Source of the DNA: Flavobacterium psychrophilum
GTDB lineage: Bacteria; Bacteroidota; Bacteroidia; Flavobacteriales; Flavobacteriaceae
Reading direction: 5' to 3'
Assembly: GCA_003243255.1 (NCBI GenBank)
Contig: QFQM01000280.1
Span: 1 to 5,221, forward strand
Length of the DNA: 5,221 nucleotides
Shown: positions 4,380-5,221 of the stretch, piece after piece
Position numbering within the stretch: the stretch's first letter is position 1
How the letters are laid out: every line of letters begins with the position of its first letter
Program-made: the position numbers and the translations under genes
Notes under the pieces: model-generated
What the model saw: the letters and a program-made list of their open reading frames with translations, nothing else
Databases searched by the model: none
Told to the model about the DNA's origin: nothing

Positions 4380-5221
4380 TCAACGCTTGTTTTGTGGCAT
4401 GGATGATTTGTTGATGACTTCAATAGGTATAAGTAGCGTATACCTCAGATCGTTTGGAGGTAACGTTATCAATTGGTCGTTCAGCTTTCTTTTGATAGTA
4501 GTTGCAAACGCAGGTGTTTTATTAAGCCTTTTGAGGTCCGACCACCGGGTTCCCCGGTATAGCAGTTCTTTCTTTCTTTCAGTAAGTATGATAGACAGTA
4601 TTTCTTCTGGCTTTAATCCTGCATAAGATGTAAAAGAACCTGTCTGGTATCTTTTCGATAAAAGAGCATTAAGACGGGTCATGGCCAGGTTGGCATTTCC
4701 TGTTCTTGCTGCTGCCTCCGCTTGGATAAGATAGATCTCATCCACGGCTAATCCCTGGAATAAGTTATCGATACTTCCATTGTAGGAACCCTTAAACCAG
4801 GGCGTTCCATCTGGGTTGAGTTCGAAGTAAACTTTTTTTCTAAGGTCACTATCGTCAAATGATCTATACAGGCTACTGTCTATGATAGCTTCTGAGCTGG
4901 AAGTAATAGCATATTGTACTTCGGCATAAAATATTACTTCCTGGTTGAACTTTTTGATAGGCGTCAGAGAAGAAGTATCAACCTGTGAAGCATCGTTATA
5001 ATCCAGCAGCTTGTCGTATGTTTCTAAACATAGGTTCGCATATTCCAATGCTTTCTCAAAATTACCCATTTGCAGGTATATCCTCGCCAACATTCCATAG
5101 CAGGCTGTTATGGTCGGTCTTGTTTTATTGAGTTGAGAGGTAGGTTTATTATTTTTCAACAAGTCGGCAGCAGTTTGCAGATCGCTCATCATTTGTTGGT
5201 AAGTTACTTCAACGGTTGCCC
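4380..5221 (-). CDS. RagB/SusD-family nutrient-uptake outer-membrane lipoprotein, C-terminal part (truncated by window edge)
   Basis: The frame is open to the right edge (visible start ATVEVTYQQMMSDLQ), so about the last 279 residues of a protein usually 450-550 long are seen; the lipoprotein signal is outside the window. SusD proteins sit on the cell surface as a lid on a SusC TonB-dependent channel and bind glycans or other oligomers. Evidence: the ATVEVTYQQMMSDLQTAADL segment typical before the TPR-like helices, the helix pair CYGMLARIYLQMGNFEKALE, the segment LAVDEIYLIQAEAAARTGN with the conserved 'EIYLIQAEA' core, LTERKKELLYRGTRWSDLKR, and the closing LPPNDLRYTLLIPIEVINKS...MPQNKR, equivalent to the usual 'IP..E...N..M.QNPG' end. 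The final proline-glycine is replaced by KR. The small secreted protein gene follows after 3 bases; a SusC gene is expected upstream, to the right. Substrate cannot be told. Confidence 0.95.
   Translation of the reverse strand, partial: ATVEVTYQQMMSDLQTAADLLKNNKPTSQLNKTRPTITACYGMLARIYLQMGNFEKALEYANLCLETYDKLLDYNDASQVDTSSLTPIKKFNQEVIFYAEVQYAITSSSEAIIDSSLYRSFDDSDLRKKVYFELNPDGTPWFKGSYNGSIDNLFQGLAVDEIYLIQAEAAARTGNANLAMTRLNALLSKRYQTGSFTSYAGLKPEEILSIILTERKKELLYRGTRWSDLKRLNKTPAFATTIKRKLNDQLITLPPNDLRYTLLIPIEVINKSSMPQNKR

Noticed and set aside
4216..4626. 136-codon open frame on the + strand across the SusD/secreted-protein junction
   Set aside because: It is antisense to two well-supported genes, including conserved SusD C-terminal motifs.

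Overview
The window looks like a piece of a Bacteroidota chromosome, most likely Chitinophagaceae or a close relative such as Sphingobacteriaceae. The main evidence is the C-terminal half of a RagB/SusD nutrient-binding lipoprotein, a large AraC-type regulator, a MauE/DoxX-type membrane protein next to a small exported protein, near-absence of Shine-Dalgarno sequences, and promoter-like sequences of the Bacteroidota type (TTG, about 19 bases, TAnnTTTG). Base composition is moderate and fairly even. There is no sign of an rRNA, tRNA, CRISPR array, transposase or prophage gene.

Layout from left to right. At 1-324 (+) is the C-terminal end of a protein I cannot identify. It converges, with a 15-base gap, on a GNAT acyltransferase of the IucB/MbtK (siderophore) type at 340-1026 (-). 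A 304-base divergent, AT-rich intergenic region holds a -7-like element for the acyltransferase, a tandem 8-base repeat with an 11-base period, and a 15-base palindrome. An AraC-family regulator follows at 1331-2392 (+). The next 641 bases (2393-3033) hold no convincing gene but are rich in small repeats: an imperfect 23-base direct repeat with an inverted copy between its halves, a second copy of a bipartite motif also seen upstream of the acyltransferase, and, near the next gene, a probable promoter overlapped by a palindrome and followed by a perfect hairpin. The four-helix MauE/DoxX-like protein (3034-3444, +) and a small exported protein (3501-3842, +) form a probable two-gene operon. It ends in a strong bidirectional terminator (3848-3890).

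From the right edge, the SusD-type protein (4380-5221, -, truncated) and a small signal-peptide protein (3903-4376, -) run leftwards into the same terminator. Only three bases separate them, so they are almost certainly co-transcribed, presumably behind a SusC/RagA gene outside the window. SusD lids bind substrate at the outer membrane for a TonB-dependent SusC channel, so the small exported protein is a candidate accessory factor of that uptake system. The AraC protein could control either neighbouring unit; the sequence does not prove which.

I found no clearly new multi-gene system. The points most worth following are the repeat cluster in 2368-2513, the motif shared by two upstream regions, the operator-like palindrome on the MauE promoter, and the apparent loss of the usual cysteine motif in the MauE-like protein beside a cysteine-free exported partner.
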